The notes under the pieces: model-generated | What the model was told of the DNA's origin: nothing | Seen by the model: only the letters and a program-made list of their open reading frames with translations | The model's database searches: none | Assembly (NCBI GenBank): GCA_937929805.1 | Contig: CALFUT010000041.1 | Coordinates: 1-64,000, forward strand | Length of the DNA stretch: 64,000 nt | Direction of reading: 5' to 3' | Source: an uncultured Pirellulaceae bacterium | GTDB lineage: Bacteria; Planctomycetota; Planctomycetia; Pirellulales; Pirellulaceae | Shown: positions 51,900 to 62,247 of the stretch, piece after piece | Layout: each line of letters opens with the position of its first letter | Numbering within the stretch: position 1 is the first letter of the stretch | Made by a program: the position numbers and the translations under genes

Positions 51900-53237
51900 A
51901 TGAACAGAATTGCAATTATTGGCTCGGGCATCGCCGGTCTGACGTTCGCGTGGTTGGCTAAGCGTGCCGGAATCGAGGTAACGCTGTTCGAAAGCGAGCC
52001 ACGACTTGGGATGGACGCTCATTCGATTGATCTGCCGATAGTGGCGGAAGGCGCGGCAGCGGGATCGCTTCGAGCCGACGTGCCTCCTCGAATGTTCAAC
52101 CGTGAGGACTGGCCTCGGCTGACGGCGTTGTACGAGGCGATAGGAGTTGCTTCGCAACCGGTTGATGCGACCAAGTCATTTTCGACGGATGCTCGATCGG
52201 GCTGGTTGAAGCTGGGCGATCAATACCGGGGAGGATTTACGGCCGCTTCACTGCTGAGTTCGAAAGTTCGTCGCGTCGCGGCTGAGACGGCTCGGATGCA
52301 GTCGGGTGTCACCGAGGTGTCGATCGACAGCCTGCCGGTCGATTTGACATTGGGAAAGTATTTAGAACGGGAGCAGTACGGCGATGAGTTCGTGTACGAT
52401 TTTTTGTTTCCGGGTCTTGCCGCGACCGTGTTGACTTGCAGCTACGAAGCGCTTGCGAACTACCCGGCCAAGATCGCGTTGCAAAGTCTCTTGAATCAAG
52501 TCGATCGATCGCCGCTGCGAAGGACAACGCATGGAACGACGGATGTGGTCAGTCGGCTAAGTAAAGAAATCGACGACATTCGGTTATCGACACGCGTTGC
52601 GGAAGTTCGTGTGTCGGACTCTGATGCCAACGATGATGAAAACGACGACGCGAATAAGCACGCGACCGTCGTCTGCGCGGATGGGGCGGCGCATCAATTT
52701 GACCGGGTGGTCGTCGCGACTCAGGCCAATTCTGCCGTTCGATTGCTGGCAGACGACCGCTCTTTGCGGCCAGCAAAGCAGATGCTGGGTAGGTTCGAGT
52801 ACGAAAATGTGCCGGTGGTCGTCCATCGAGATGAATCGCTCATGCCCAAGGATCGATCAGACTGGCGCTGCTTCAATTTTGTTAGCAGAGACGATCGGAC
52901 CGACGCAATGTGCACGATCTGGTTGAACCGCTTCTACCCCGAGTGGCCTGAATCCGAGAATGTGTTCCAGACAATTCGGCCAATCGAGATGCCGGCCGCA
53001 GCGAAGATGATCGCTGCAGCCGCGATGCAGCGTCCGATTGTCAATCAGGAATCGCTCGCGGCCGTAAGAGACCTGCAAGCGTTTCAGGCCTCCGGGAGCC
53101 CGAGTGTTTGGTTTGTCGGTTCCTATTTAGCTGCTTCGGTTCCGCTATTAGAAAGCGGTGTCGCGTCTGCGTTTGAGGCAGCTCGCGGGGTGGGCATCGA
53201 CACTTCCGCCGGTTTGGCTGCTGAAGCGACTGCCTGA
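51900..53237 (+). CDS. FAD/NAD(P)-dependent oxidoreductase (flavin amine-oxidase family)
   Basis: MNRIAIIGSGIAGLTFAWLAKRAGIEVTLFESEPRLGMDAHS, C-terminal VWFVGSYLAASVPLLESGVASAFEAA. Confidence 0.9.
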   Translation: MNRIAIIGSGIAGLTFAWLAKRAGIEVTLFESEPRLGMDAHSIDLPIVAEGAAAGSLRADVPPRMFNREDWPRLTALYEAIGVASQPVDATKSFSTDARSGWLKLGDQYRGGFTAASLLSSKVRRVAAETARMQSGVTEVSIDSLPVDLTLGKYLEREQYGDEFVYDFLFPGLAATVLTCSYEALANYPAKIALQSLLNQVDRSPLRRTTHGTTDVVSRLSKEIDDIRLSTRVAEVRVSDSDANDDENDDANKHATVVCADGAAHQFDRVVVATQANSAVRLLADDRSLRPAKQMLGRFEYENVPVVVHRDESLMPKDRSDWRCFNFVSRDDRTDAMCTIWLNRFYPEWPESENVFQTIRPIEMPAAAKMIAAAAMQRPIVNQESLAAVRDLQAFQASGSPSVWFVGSYLAASVPLLESGVASAFEAARGVGIDTSAGLAAEATA

Positions 53238-53320
53238 GATTCAATATTTGTGGCACGGCTGTTGAATCAAACGACGCGGTGTGCCGAAGACCGGCTCTTT
53301 GCAAAGCATTCGAACCCAGT

Positions 53321-54029
53321 CTATTTCGAACCGGAACCTTTTGGCCCCGAACCGCCGGAAATCGATTTCGGCGCGACCTTGGGATCTGCCTTGCTGGTGT
53401 CGGATGCACCACCCGGTTCGGAGCCCACGAACTTCAACGAAGCCGAATTGATGCAGTAGCGAAGACCGGTAGGTTGGGGACCGTCAGGGAACACGTGTCC
53501 AAGGTGAGCATCGCAGCGGCTGCAGACGACTTCGGTGCGAGTCATAAACAATGAGGTGTCGGTATGCTCGGTAACGTTCTCTGGGGTGATCGGTTGGTAG
53601 TAGCTGGGCCAGCCGGTGCCCGAACGAAACTTGGTTTTAGAATCGAACAAGGGTTGGTCGCAGCAGACGCAAGTGTACGTGCCCTTCTTTTTGTTATCCC
53701 AATAGTCGCCGGTGAACGCCCGTTCGGTTCCTTGTTCACGCGTCACGTAATACTGCATGTCGGTCAGCTGCTTCCGCCACTGCTCGGGCGTTTTCACGAC
53801 CTTCTTTTTCGATCCGGTATCCTGAGCATTCGCGCTGGCCGTGCTCTCACTATCAGAAGCATTGGCATTGACTTTTTCGCTCGAACCTTCGGTCGGCGTC
53901 TCGTTTCCAATCTGCCGCGCTGCGGTCTGAGGGAACTGCGCGACTGCGATTCCAATCCCCAAAACGAAAGCGATGGCGAGCAGCATGAACGGCAGCAAGG
54001 AATTGATGTTGCAGCATTGGGTTTTCATG
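53321..54029 (-). CDS. msrB: Peptide-methionine (R)-S-oxide reductase MsrB, membrane/secreted
   Basis: [27 protein letters not shown]...[35 protein letters not shown]; start [14 protein letters not shown] at 54029 preferred. Confidence 0.95.
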
Positions 54030-54440
54030 GTTCGGCTCTTGGAGGTTCGGTATTGGTGGTTCGAAAAGGCATCAAGGTGGTTCGAAAAGGCATCAAGGTG
54101 ATTGGGTTTGCTTGAACGGTGGCGTAACTGGGACGCAAGCAATCCAAATTCGCTTACTTGCCTGAGTTAGCGTTTTTGACGGGAATCTTTCAAGCACTCG
54201 TGCGTTCAAGTTTATCCCGTCGACCCGGTCTGTGAGAACCGAAACCGACGAGATGCGGCAACAACGTCTCGGTTACGGGCTCCGTGAATCGGGCCACGTG
54301 AATCAGATCACGTTCAGAAATGCGGTTGGCGTCTCAGAATGAGAGCTTGGGGGCGTTTCTTGGATCGGCGATCGCATCGCCTTGCCGGTTTGCTGCTTTA
54401 AAATGTGGGATCCCCTGGCATTTTCAAGAAAAAATACTCT

Positions 54441-54457
54441 TTGGCACGACACCTGCT
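54441..54457 (+). promoter_or_regulatory. Candidate sigma-54 (-24/-12) promoter
   Basis: TTGGCACGACACCTGCT: GG and GC elements separated by exactly 10 nt; one mismatch to TTGGCACG-N4-TTGCW. Confidence 0.6.
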
Positions 54458-54467
54458 TGGCTAAGTT

Positions 54468-54701
54468 TTGTGCGAGCGAGCACGCCAAAGGCCTCATCTC
54501 ATCTCTACGCCGTCTCAGAGGTCGCCCGCTTGCACCCTTTTCTTTCCTTAAGAAACGATTGCCGGACCCTACCTACGAACCTGTCCTTGGGTTCTAACCA
54601 GTGACCATTCCCGATCCTCACAGCGGGAACGTTCCTCACCGGTCGCTCAATCCGGTTACGAATGCCGCCGACCAGCTACTAGCTGGCGGCGGCTTTTTTT
54701 T
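54468..54701 (+). ncRNA. Candidate structured non-coding RNA between sigma-54-like promoter and terminator
   Basis: No convincing ORF initiates within it; stem-loops TCCCG(N10)CGGGA at 54609-54628 and ACCGG(N9)CCGGT at 54638-54656, then the terminator hairpin. Confidence 0.45.
54664..54701 (+). terminator. Strong Rho-independent terminator
   Basis: GCCGCCGACCAGCTACTAGCTGGCGGCGGC followed by TTTTTTTT. Confidence 0.9.
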
Positions 54702-54862
54702 GGTAGTCTTCCGCTTTGGTCGTCTATTGGAAAACGTGACTCTGATGGGTCGCGACCACACGCGGTATTCTTCTCCGTGATTGTTGGCTGTCCGCACAGC
54801 CAAACCGCGATACGTTGGCTCGGACACCGCTCTGCACTCTTTGAAACTTAATTCCGAAAGTC

Positions 54863-56917
54863 GTGATGTCTCAGTCGATTCTTCTGCAGCCATGGGAAGG
54901 CAACTACGGAGGTGTTCCGCCTTGGGATCAGATTTGTCCCGAGGAGTTTCCGGAAGCGTTTGATGGTGCGATCAAAGAAGCAAACGTTGAAATTGAAGCG
55001 ATCGCAGACTCAAGTGAACCCGCTACTTTTGAAAATACACTCGAAGCACTCGAACGAGCCGGCCAAACGCTCGACCGGCTGACATCAATGTTTGGTGTTC
55101 ACGCGGGCAATTTGAACTTGGGCCCAATCCCCGAGATGGAATCTCAGATCGCACAAAAGCTGGCGGCATGGCACGATTCGGTGACTCAGAATCAAAAGCT
55201 GTTTGATCGAATCAAGGATGTCAAAGAACATGACCAGTTTGATACGCTCACGGCGGTCCAGCAGCGGTTGGTCGAAGAACGTTACAAATCCTTTGTGCGT
55301 CGTGGCGCGAGTCTTTCCGATGATGACAAAACCGAGCTTTCAAAGATCAACTCAAATTTGGCCGACTTGTACACGAAGTTCAGCCAAAACGTGTTGGCCG
55401 ATGAAGAGAAATACGTCACTTGGGTCGAGGACGAAGACAGACTTGCCGGTTTGCCGGACAGCTTGATCGCTTCGATGGCTGCGGCGGCAGAAGGGAAAGG
55501 ACAGCCGGGGAAATGGGCGATCGAAAACACCCGATCTTCGATGGAGCCGTTTCTTTCGTTCGCTGAAGACCGGGAGCTTCGAGAGCAAGTGTGGCGGACG
55601 TACTTTAGCCGCTGTGACCACGGAGACGAAAACGACAACAAGGGTATTATCACCTCGATACTCAAGCTGCGTGCTCGCCGCGCGAAATTGCTTGGCTATC
55701 AGACACATGCTCACTGGCGACTGGAGCCGCAGATGGCGAAAACGCCTGAAGCGGCGATGGACCTAATGACGAACGTCTGGTCGAAAGCGGTCGCGCGTGT
55801 GCGCGAAGAGGTTGCCGACATGCAGGCAATCGCAGATGCCGAAGCCTCGCAGATCAAGATCGAACCATGGGACTATCGGTACTACGCGGAAAAGGTTCGG
55901 GCGGCGAAGTACGATCTCGATTTTAATTTGGTTAAGCCTTACCTTCAGCTGAGCCAGCTTGTGGAAGGCATGATGTGGGCTGCGTCGCAGGTTTTTTCGC
56001 TGCAGTTCAACCAAGTTCATGACGTGCCGGTGTTTCATCCGGATGTTGAAGTCTGGCAAGTGCTCGACCACGACGGTGGCGAGATCGGATTGTTCTATCT
56101 TGATCCCTACGCAAGGAAGGGGAAGCGAAGCGGCGCTTGGATGACGTCGTATCGTGATCAGCATTGCATGGATCGGCCGGTGACGCCGCTGGTTTCGAAT
56201 AACTCGAACTTTATTAAGGCCCAAGCTGGTCAACCGACCTTGATTTCGTGGGATGACGCGACGACGTTATTCCACGAGTTCGGTCACGCTTTGCACGGTC
56301 TGTTGAGTAAGGTCACTTGGCCCAGTCAGTCAGGCACGAATGTCGCCCACGATTTTGTTGAGTTTCCTTCTCAGGTGTATGAGCACTGGTTGTCGACGCC
56401 CGAAGTCCTGAAAAAGTTCGCGACCCATTACCAGACCGGTGAGCCGATGCCTGAGGAGCTGCTGGAGAAGATTGAGAACGCGGCAACCTTCAACCAAGGT
56501 TTCGGCACGGTCGAGTTTCTAGCAAGTGCCTTGGTCGACATGAAGTTGCATCTGGCGGGCGATACGGCAATTGATCCGGAGCAATTCGAAAAAGAAACTT
56601 TGGCGGATTTGGGGATGCCGTCGGAAATCGTAATGAGGCACCGGATGCCTCATTTCAGCCACATTTTTTCGGGAGACGGTTACTCGGCCGGTTACTACAG
56701 CTACCTGTGGGCGGACGCTTTGACGGCCGATGCGGCTGAAGCGTTCGAGGAAGCGGGCAGTTTCTTCGATCAAAAACTTGGTCAGAGATTGAAGGAAACC
56801 GTGCTGACGGTAGGCGATACCGTTGAAGCGGCGGAAAGCTTTCGACGATTTCGCGGACGGGATGTCGACACGTCGTCGCTGCTGCGAAAACGCGGCTTCC
56901 CGGTGGACGCAAATTGA
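54863..56917 (+). CDS. M3-family zinc metallopeptidase (oligopeptidase A-like)
   Basis: TTLFHEFGHALHGLLS HExxH motif and full M3 architecture. Confidence 0.95.
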   Translation: MMSQSILLQPWEGNYGGVPPWDQICPEEFPEAFDGAIKEANVEIEAIADSSEPATFENTLEALERAGQTLDRLTSMFGVHAGNLNLGPIPEMESQIAQKLAAWHDSVTQNQKLFDRIKDVKEHDQFDTLTAVQQRLVEERYKSFVRRGASLSDDDKTELSKINSNLADLYTKFSQNVLADEEKYVTWVEDEDRLAGLPDSLIASMAAAAEGKGQPGKWAIENTRSSMEPFLSFAEDRELREQVWRTYFSRCDHGDENDNKGIITSILKLRARRAKLLGYQTHAHWRLEPQMAKTPEAAMDLMTNVWSKAVARVREEVADMQAIADAEASQIKIEPWDYRYYAEKVRAAKYDLDFNLVKPYLQLSQLVEGMMWAASQVFSLQFNQVHDVPVFHPDVEVWQVLDHDGGEIGLFYLDPYARKGKRSGAWMTSYRDQHCMDRPVTPLVSNNSNFIKAQAGQPTLISWDDATTLFHEFGHALHGLLSKVTWPSQSGTNVAHDFVEFPSQVYEHWLSTPEVLKKFATHYQTGEPMPEELLEKIENAATFNQGFGTVEFLASALVDMKLHLAGDTAIDPEQFEKETLADLGMPSEIVMRHRMPHFSHIFSGDGYSAGYYSYLWADALTADAAEAFEEAGSFFDQKLGQRLKETVLTVGDTVEAAESFRRFRGRDVDTSSLLRKRGFPVDAN

Positions 56918-56988
56918 AACAGCTTTGTGTTTACCGAAGGTGCAGGGTCCGAATTGCGCACAAGCAATTTGGCTGAGTAGCACCGATG

Positions 56989-57260
56989 TTTGGGAGCGGA
57001 AGGCTCCGTCCACCCCACTTCGCTGGCTGAGTTTTTTTCTGAGCACGGCTCGGACGGAGCCTCGACCCTCCCGGGCATGCACGTCACTCCGCACGGCTCA
57101 GGCGGAGCCTCGCCCTCCCGGCGACGCCAAAGTGCAGGGAGTGGAAGGCTCCGTCCGCTCCACTTCGATGGCTGAGTTTTTTTCTGGGCACGGCTCGGAC
57201 GGAGCCTCGCCCTCCCGGCGACACGCCGCTTTAGCACACCGGTGAAATTGAAAAACTGAC
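56989..57260. repeat. GC-rich palindromic dispersed repeat, copy C (two tandem units)
   Basis: Two GGAAGGCTCCGTCC...GAGTTTTTTTCTG(A/G)GCACGGCTCGGACGGAGCCTCG units, ending GCGACACGCCGCTTTAGCACACCGGTGAAATTGAAAAACTG. Confidence 0.9.
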
Positions 57261-57272
57261 GTTGCCCAGTCC

Positions 57273-58787
57273 TTACGGATTTCGTGAACTGGATCCGTCC
57301 GGTGATCTTGGGGCGAATCCGTCTTTGATTCGTGTGTCCAGCGTTTCAATGCGAGGCTTGCCGCGAACGCCCATGCGGTTAAGCAATTTGTTTAAGCCGA
57401 TCACCTGTACCGTGTTGCGATCCGCTTGGCCTTCAAGTTTTTTCATCGCGTTGACGATTGCGGGGCTGGCGTCGACGCCAAGGTCAGGTGATTCACCAAG
57501 TACTAAGTAGCGAGTGTCCGAGTCGATTTTCCCACTCATGGCGCCCTCGGCATCATGGCGGGCAACGACTTTGCCGCCGTTGCGTTTGATCATCTGCACC
57601 AACTTGTCTGTGTCATCAAACCCATCTCTGTCCAGATCGAAGCGACCTGCCAAAGCAACGGGGACGCGGAAACCGGGATCCCAAGTTGCGGTCAACACGT
57701 AGTCTCCAGTGAGGATCGGATTGGTCGGATCTTCGTCCGTGACACGAGCTTCCGCCTGCTGGTTGCCCATGCTGGTGACTTCGATCATGGCCTTGTGCTG
57801 GCCTTTTTCAAAGTTGGTGACGGTTCGGTCGTAGATCGCAAACGTTCGGTTGACGGTCAATCCATCCGCTCGGCCAAGGTCGATGAATACGCTTTGGATG
57901 CTTGGTGAGACCTTCACGATTTCGCCGTCAGGGCGATCGAATACCTCACGTTCATAAACGTTGATCTTGTTTTTCAGCAAGATATTTTCGTTCGAGATGT
58001 TGGAGATCTGATTGTTCAGCTCATTTTCGCGAGCCCGGGCCGCTTGCTGAAAGTTGTCGTAGTCACCCGCGAGCTTTTCGGTTTTGCTGCGACTTTCTTC
58101 CAGCGAGTTGGTAAGCTGGCGTTGCTTTTCCTGATTGGTTTGTTTCTCGGTGACCAAATCATCCTGAGTTTTCTTCAGGGTTTTTTGCAGTTCGGCGACG
58201 GTGTTTTCCATTGCGGCAATCTTCGATTCTGCATCCCGCTGAGCTTCCAAAGCTTGGACGGACTTAATGTTCAGTTCGCCATGCTTCTTTCCCAGCACGC
58301 TGCTGAGGTTGCCGATCAAACTACGCCACGTGAAATCTTGTGCTTGTTGCTCGGGGTCATCGGAGCCGATGTGAGCCGCCATGTCTTGCTGGTAGACTTC
58401 TTTGATCGCGTTGATGTTGGAAACGATCGCGTTGATTTCTTCCTTTTGGGTTGCTCCCTGGACGCGGTCGGCAGCTTTTTTGATCGAGTCAATTCGCGTG
58501 TCGACTTCCGCGACGCTGAAGCCAAGATCGCCGATGTACGATTTCAGAACTTCAGCTTGAAGCTTTTGAGCAGTTGCCAATTGCTCTTGGTAGGCCAAGT
58601 CCGCTTGGTAGGTCTCGTTGAGATCCGCGTATTCGGTGGCTTTGTTGATGCCGAGGATCGCGACCAGCAAGAATGCCAATGCCAAGAGCACGAACACGAT
58701 TGTCGTGATCAAGTAAGTTTGGTTTTCCCGGGCGGCCATCGTGTAACTCCTGCGGTGACGGTTCAGCGGCGGTGTTGCATTCGGCAA
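57273..58787 (-). CDS. Membrane-anchored coiled-coil protein, unknown function
   Basis: N-terminal TM TYLITTIVFVLLALAFLLVAILGI then long coiled coil (ESKIAAMENTVAELQKTLKKTQDDLVTEKQTNQEKQRQLTNSLEESRSKTEKLAGDYDNFQQAARARENELNNQI). Confidence 0.7.
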   Translation of the reverse strand: MPNATPPLNRHRRSYTMAARENQTYLITTIVFVLLALAFLLVAILGINKATEYADLNETYQADLAYQEQLATAQKLQAEVLKSYIGDLGFSVAEVDTRIDSIKKAADRVQGATQKEEINAIVSNINAIKEVYQQDMAAHIGSDDPEQQAQDFTWRSLIGNLSSVLGKKHGELNIKSVQALEAQRDAESKIAAMENTVAELQKTLKKTQDDLVTEKQTNQEKQRQLTNSLEESRSKTEKLAGDYDNFQQAARARENELNNQISNISNENILLKNKINVYEREVFDRPDGEIVKVSPSIQSVFIDLGRADGLTVNRTFAIYDRTVTNFEKGQHKAMIEVTSMGNQQAEARVTDEDPTNPILTGDYVLTATWDPGFRVPVALAGRFDLDRDGFDDTDKLVQMIKRNGGKVVARHDAEGAMSGKIDSDTRYLVLGESPDLGVDASPAIVNAMKKLEGQADRNTVQVIGLNKLLNRMGVRGKPRIETLDTRIKDGFAPRSPDGSSSRNP

Positions 58788-59316
58788 CGACGCCTGTCGT
58801 AAAGTTGGGGCTGGAAAGCGGATTAAGGTTAGCGGCGATTGAAAATGTAATTTATCGTGCCACTCGCCCTACGGACGTACCTGTTCGACCATCGGACAAC
58901 CAACCGGCTGGCCATGATTACCACTTGCATACTCGGTATAATTGGAACTGGATCGAGTCTGAGGAAGCAAACAATAGTAGATAGAGGGACTCGGGGTGTC
59001 AAACTTTAACGGTCGATCCTTTCGGGCAATCTCTGGGAAATCAGGTCAGAAGTCGGGTCACAGGGGCTGGTCCTGATAGACGCGTTTTCGTGAGGGTACT
59101 TCCAACATCGGCTCAGGGCTGAAAAAACATAGGCTGTTGGGCGAGCGGTGATTGAGCGTTTTTCCGTCACATCGGCTGATGTTCGAGGTGCCAGACTACT
59201 CGTTGGTAAATCCACTCTCTCAATCGCCTTAACTTGCGATCGCCCTCAATTCGCAGCAGCATCCGGCTGCCCGGCCCGATTAAGTCCTAATTCACCTCAG
59301 CCTTCCGCAGCATCTC

Positions 59317-62208
59317 ATGGCCAAAGCTAATCAGCAGAAACTTCTTTTTGGTGATCCTCCTGCCGCAGACCGGGATGAGGACAAATCGCCTGCCGGTGAA
59401 GGTTCGGCGACCCCGTTCATTGAGACCGATCCACCCACCGCTGGCTCGAAGGCAGTTGACGCCGTGAAGGTTGACGAATCGTTGCCCTTTGAGTTTTCGG
59501 AGCTGGCAGACAAAAAAGTCGTGGTAGTCGATTCGCACTCGTTGATCTACCAAGTCTTTCACGCGATGGCCCCAATGACGTCGCCAGATGGTCGGACGAT
59601 CCATGCGGTCTACGGGTTCACTCGAGATATCTTGGATATCATCAAGAAGTATCAGCCGGACTACTTAATCTGTGCGTTTGATCGAAGCGAAGTCACTTTT
59701 CGCAATGAACTGTACGATCAATATAAGGCGCACCGGGACCCGATGCCCGATGAACTGCGTTCTCAGATTCCCATGATTCGTCAGCTGGTGGATGCACTGG
59801 AAATTCCGATTCTTGATCTTGATGGTTTTGAGGCGGACGACATTCTGGCGACGATTTCAGCTTCCGTTGATCAGGCCGGAGGCTACTGTTGGTTGGTGAC
59901 CAGCGACAAGGATTGTCGGCAGTTGCTTAGCGAGCGAGTAAACCTGTTGAACTTGCGCAAGCATAAGTTTTATGGGCCTGCCGAACTGATTGAAGATTGG
60001 GGGATTCGCCCTGATCAAGTGGTCGACTTTCAGGCGATGGTGGGAGACAAAGCCGACAATGTGCCCGGCATTGCGACGATCGGTCCGAAAACCGCGACCC
60101 AGTTGTTGGCTGAATTTGACACGCTGGAGGGGGTGCTGGCCAATACGGACAAGATCAAAGGGAAGAAAGCCGAACGAATTCGTGAGTCGGTCGATGTTGC
60201 ATTGCTTAGCCAGAAATTGGTTCGATTGGACACTGCGGTGCCGATCGATGTGCCGTGGCGGCAGGCCAAAGTCAAATCGATTGACTCGACGAACGCAATG
60301 AAGTTGTGCGAAGAGTTCGGTTTTCGCTCCTTGGCTGATCGTGTTGCGGGCCTCGGAACGCAAGTTGAAGTTGCTCCGGTGACTTGGGAGACAAACTACC
60401 GCACCATCATCGATCCCAACGAATTGCAGGCGTTGGTGGACCAGTTGAAAACTTGCGAACGAGTCGCGGTGGATACCGAAACGACTTCACCCAATCCGGC
60501 GTTTGCCGATCTGGTTGGCATTTCGCTGTGTTGGGCGGAAGGCGAGGCGGCCTACGTTCCGATTCAGGCGCCGGAGGGGGAAGCGGTCATGGACCAGCAG
60601 CAGGCGATTGATCTCTTACGTCCGATCCTTGAGTCGGAATCGATCGAGAAGATCGGCCAGAACCTCAAGTACGACATGGTTGTGCTGAAGGCTGCCGGTC
60701 TTCAATTGGCTCAGCCGCTATTTGACACGATGGTCGCAGACTACCTGATCAATCCTGGGCAGAATTCGCACTCGATGGATGACCTTGCCAAGCGGTATTT
60801 GAATTACGAAACCACTTCGATCAAGGAGTTGATCGGAACCGGCAAGAAGCAGATCCAGATGAATGAAGTTTCGGTGGCTCTCGTTTCGAACTACGCATGC
60901 GAAGATGTGGATGTTCCGTGGCGACTTTACGATAAGCTTAAGCAACAGCTGGGCGATCTTGACTTGATCGAATTATTCGATGATTTGGAAATGCCATTGA
61001 TTGATGTTCTGGCCGGTATGGAAGCCAGTGGCATCGAAGTCGACACCGATCTATTGAATGTGATTAGTGGCGAGTTGGCCGAACGTCTAGCAGAGTTGAA
61101 AAATGAGATTCACCAGATTGCCGGCGGTGAGTTCAATATCGATTCACCGGCTCAATTGAGCGAGGTGTTGTTTGATCGTTTGGGGCTGCCCGTGATCAAG
61201 AAAACGAAAACGGGCCGTAGCACCGACGTGGAGGTGTTGACTCAATTGGCGGAACAACACGAGCTTCCAGCTTTGGTGGTCGAATACCGACAGTGCGGAA
61301 AGTTGAAAAGCACTTACACTGACGCATTGATCCGACAGCTGAATCCGAAAACAGGGCGAGTCCACACCTCGTTCAAGCAGGATGTTGCTCGCACGGGCCG
61401 TCTCAGCAGCAAGGATCCTAACTTGCAGAACATCCCAATTCGAACTGAGCAAGGTCGGCGGATTCGGGAAGCCTTTGTGCCGGGGCCAGACGGCTGGAAG
61501 CTGATGATGGCCGACTACTCCCAGATCGAGTTACGAATTCTTGCTCATTGTTGCGGGGATCCGACTCTGCGAACGGTGTTTGAAAATGACGATGATATCC
61601 ACACGGCCGTGGCGGCTCAGGTCTACGAGGTTCCCATCGAAGATGTGACGAAAGACATGCGTCGAAGGGCGAAAGTCATCAATTTTGGCATTATTTACGG
61701 CCAAAGCGCGTTCGGGCTCAGCAAGGAACTTGGCATTTCCCGTGAGGAAGCTGAAGACTTTATCGATGGGTATTATGGAAAATACGCGAGCGTGGACGAA
61801 TTTATGGGGAACGTATTGGCCAAAGCACGCTCGGAAGGTTATGTTAGTACGGTCTTACGCAGACGGCGTGAGGTGGAGGGCATTCGTAGCCCTCAAAAAA
61901 TATCAGCTTCAAGATTTCGAAACTCGGCCGAGCGGATTGCTGTTAATACAGTGATTCAAGGTTCCGCAGCCGACTTGATCAAATTGGCAATGATCAAAGT
62001 GCAGCGGGCGTTGGCGGAGAGCGAAATTCAGGCGAATCTGCTACTGCAGATCCACGACGAACTTGTCTTAGAAGTTCATCCGGACTCGGTGCAATCCTTG
62101 GCGAAGCTGGTTAGACAACAAATGACTCAGGCGTTCGATTTGAGCGTGCCGCTAAAAGTTGACATCGAAGTCGGTGACAGCTGGGGTATCGCGATGCCGA
62201 TTGCTTGA
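59317..62208 (+). CDS. polA: DNA polymerase I
   Basis: 5'-3' exo, 3'-5' exo (VAVDTETTSPNP) and polymerase motifs (MMADYSQIELRILAH, RRRAKVINFGIIYGQSAFGLS, LLQIHDELVLEV). Confidence 0.98.
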   Translation: MAKANQQKLLFGDPPAADRDEDKSPAGEGSATPFIETDPPTAGSKAVDAVKVDESLPFEFSELADKKVVVVDSHSLIYQVFHAMAPMTSPDGRTIHAVYGFTRDILDIIKKYQPDYLICAFDRSEVTFRNELYDQYKAHRDPMPDELRSQIPMIRQLVDALEIPILDLDGFEADDILATISASVDQAGGYCWLVTSDKDCRQLLSERVNLLNLRKHKFYGPAELIEDWGIRPDQVVDFQAMVGDKADNVPGIATIGPKTATQLLAEFDTLEGVLANTDKIKGKKAERIRESVDVALLSQKLVRLDTAVPIDVPWRQAKVKSIDSTNAMKLCEEFGFRSLADRVAGLGTQVEVAPVTWETNYRTIIDPNELQALVDQLKTCERVAVDTETTSPNPAFADLVGISLCWAEGEAAYVPIQAPEGEAVMDQQQAIDLLRPILESESIEKIGQNLKYDMVVLKAAGLQLAQPLFDTMVADYLINPGQNSHSMDDLAKRYLNYETTSIKELIGTGKKQIQMNEVSVALVSNYACEDVDVPWRLYDKLKQQLGDLDLIELFDDLEMPLIDVLAGMEASGIEVDTDLLNVISGELAERLAELKNEIHQIAGGEFNIDSPAQLSEVLFDRLGLPVIKKTKTGRSTDVEVLTQLAEQHELPALVVEYRQCGKLKSTYTDALIRQLNPKTGRVHTSFKQDVARTGRLSSKDPNLQNIPIRTEQGRRIREAFVPGPDGWKLMMADYSQIELRILAHCCGDPTLRTVFENDDDIHTAVAAQVYEVPIEDVTKDMRRRAKVINFGIIYGQSAFGLSKELGISREEAEDFIDGYYGKYASVDEFMGNVLAKARSEGYVSTVLRRRREVEGIRSPQKISASRFRNSAERIAVNTVIQGSAADLIKLAMIKVQRALAESEIQANLLLQIHDELVLEVHPDSVQSLAKLVRQQMTQAFDLSVPLKVDIEVGDSWGIAMPIA

Positions 62209-62247
62209 ACCTTACCTCCTTTTTGGCTCATCAGTCTGGTTCCTATC

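Noticed and set aside
54382-54597. 71-aa plus-strand ORF overlapping the putative ncRNA
   Set aside because: Starts upstream of the sigma-54-like element and has no recognisable family; noncoding interpretation preferred.
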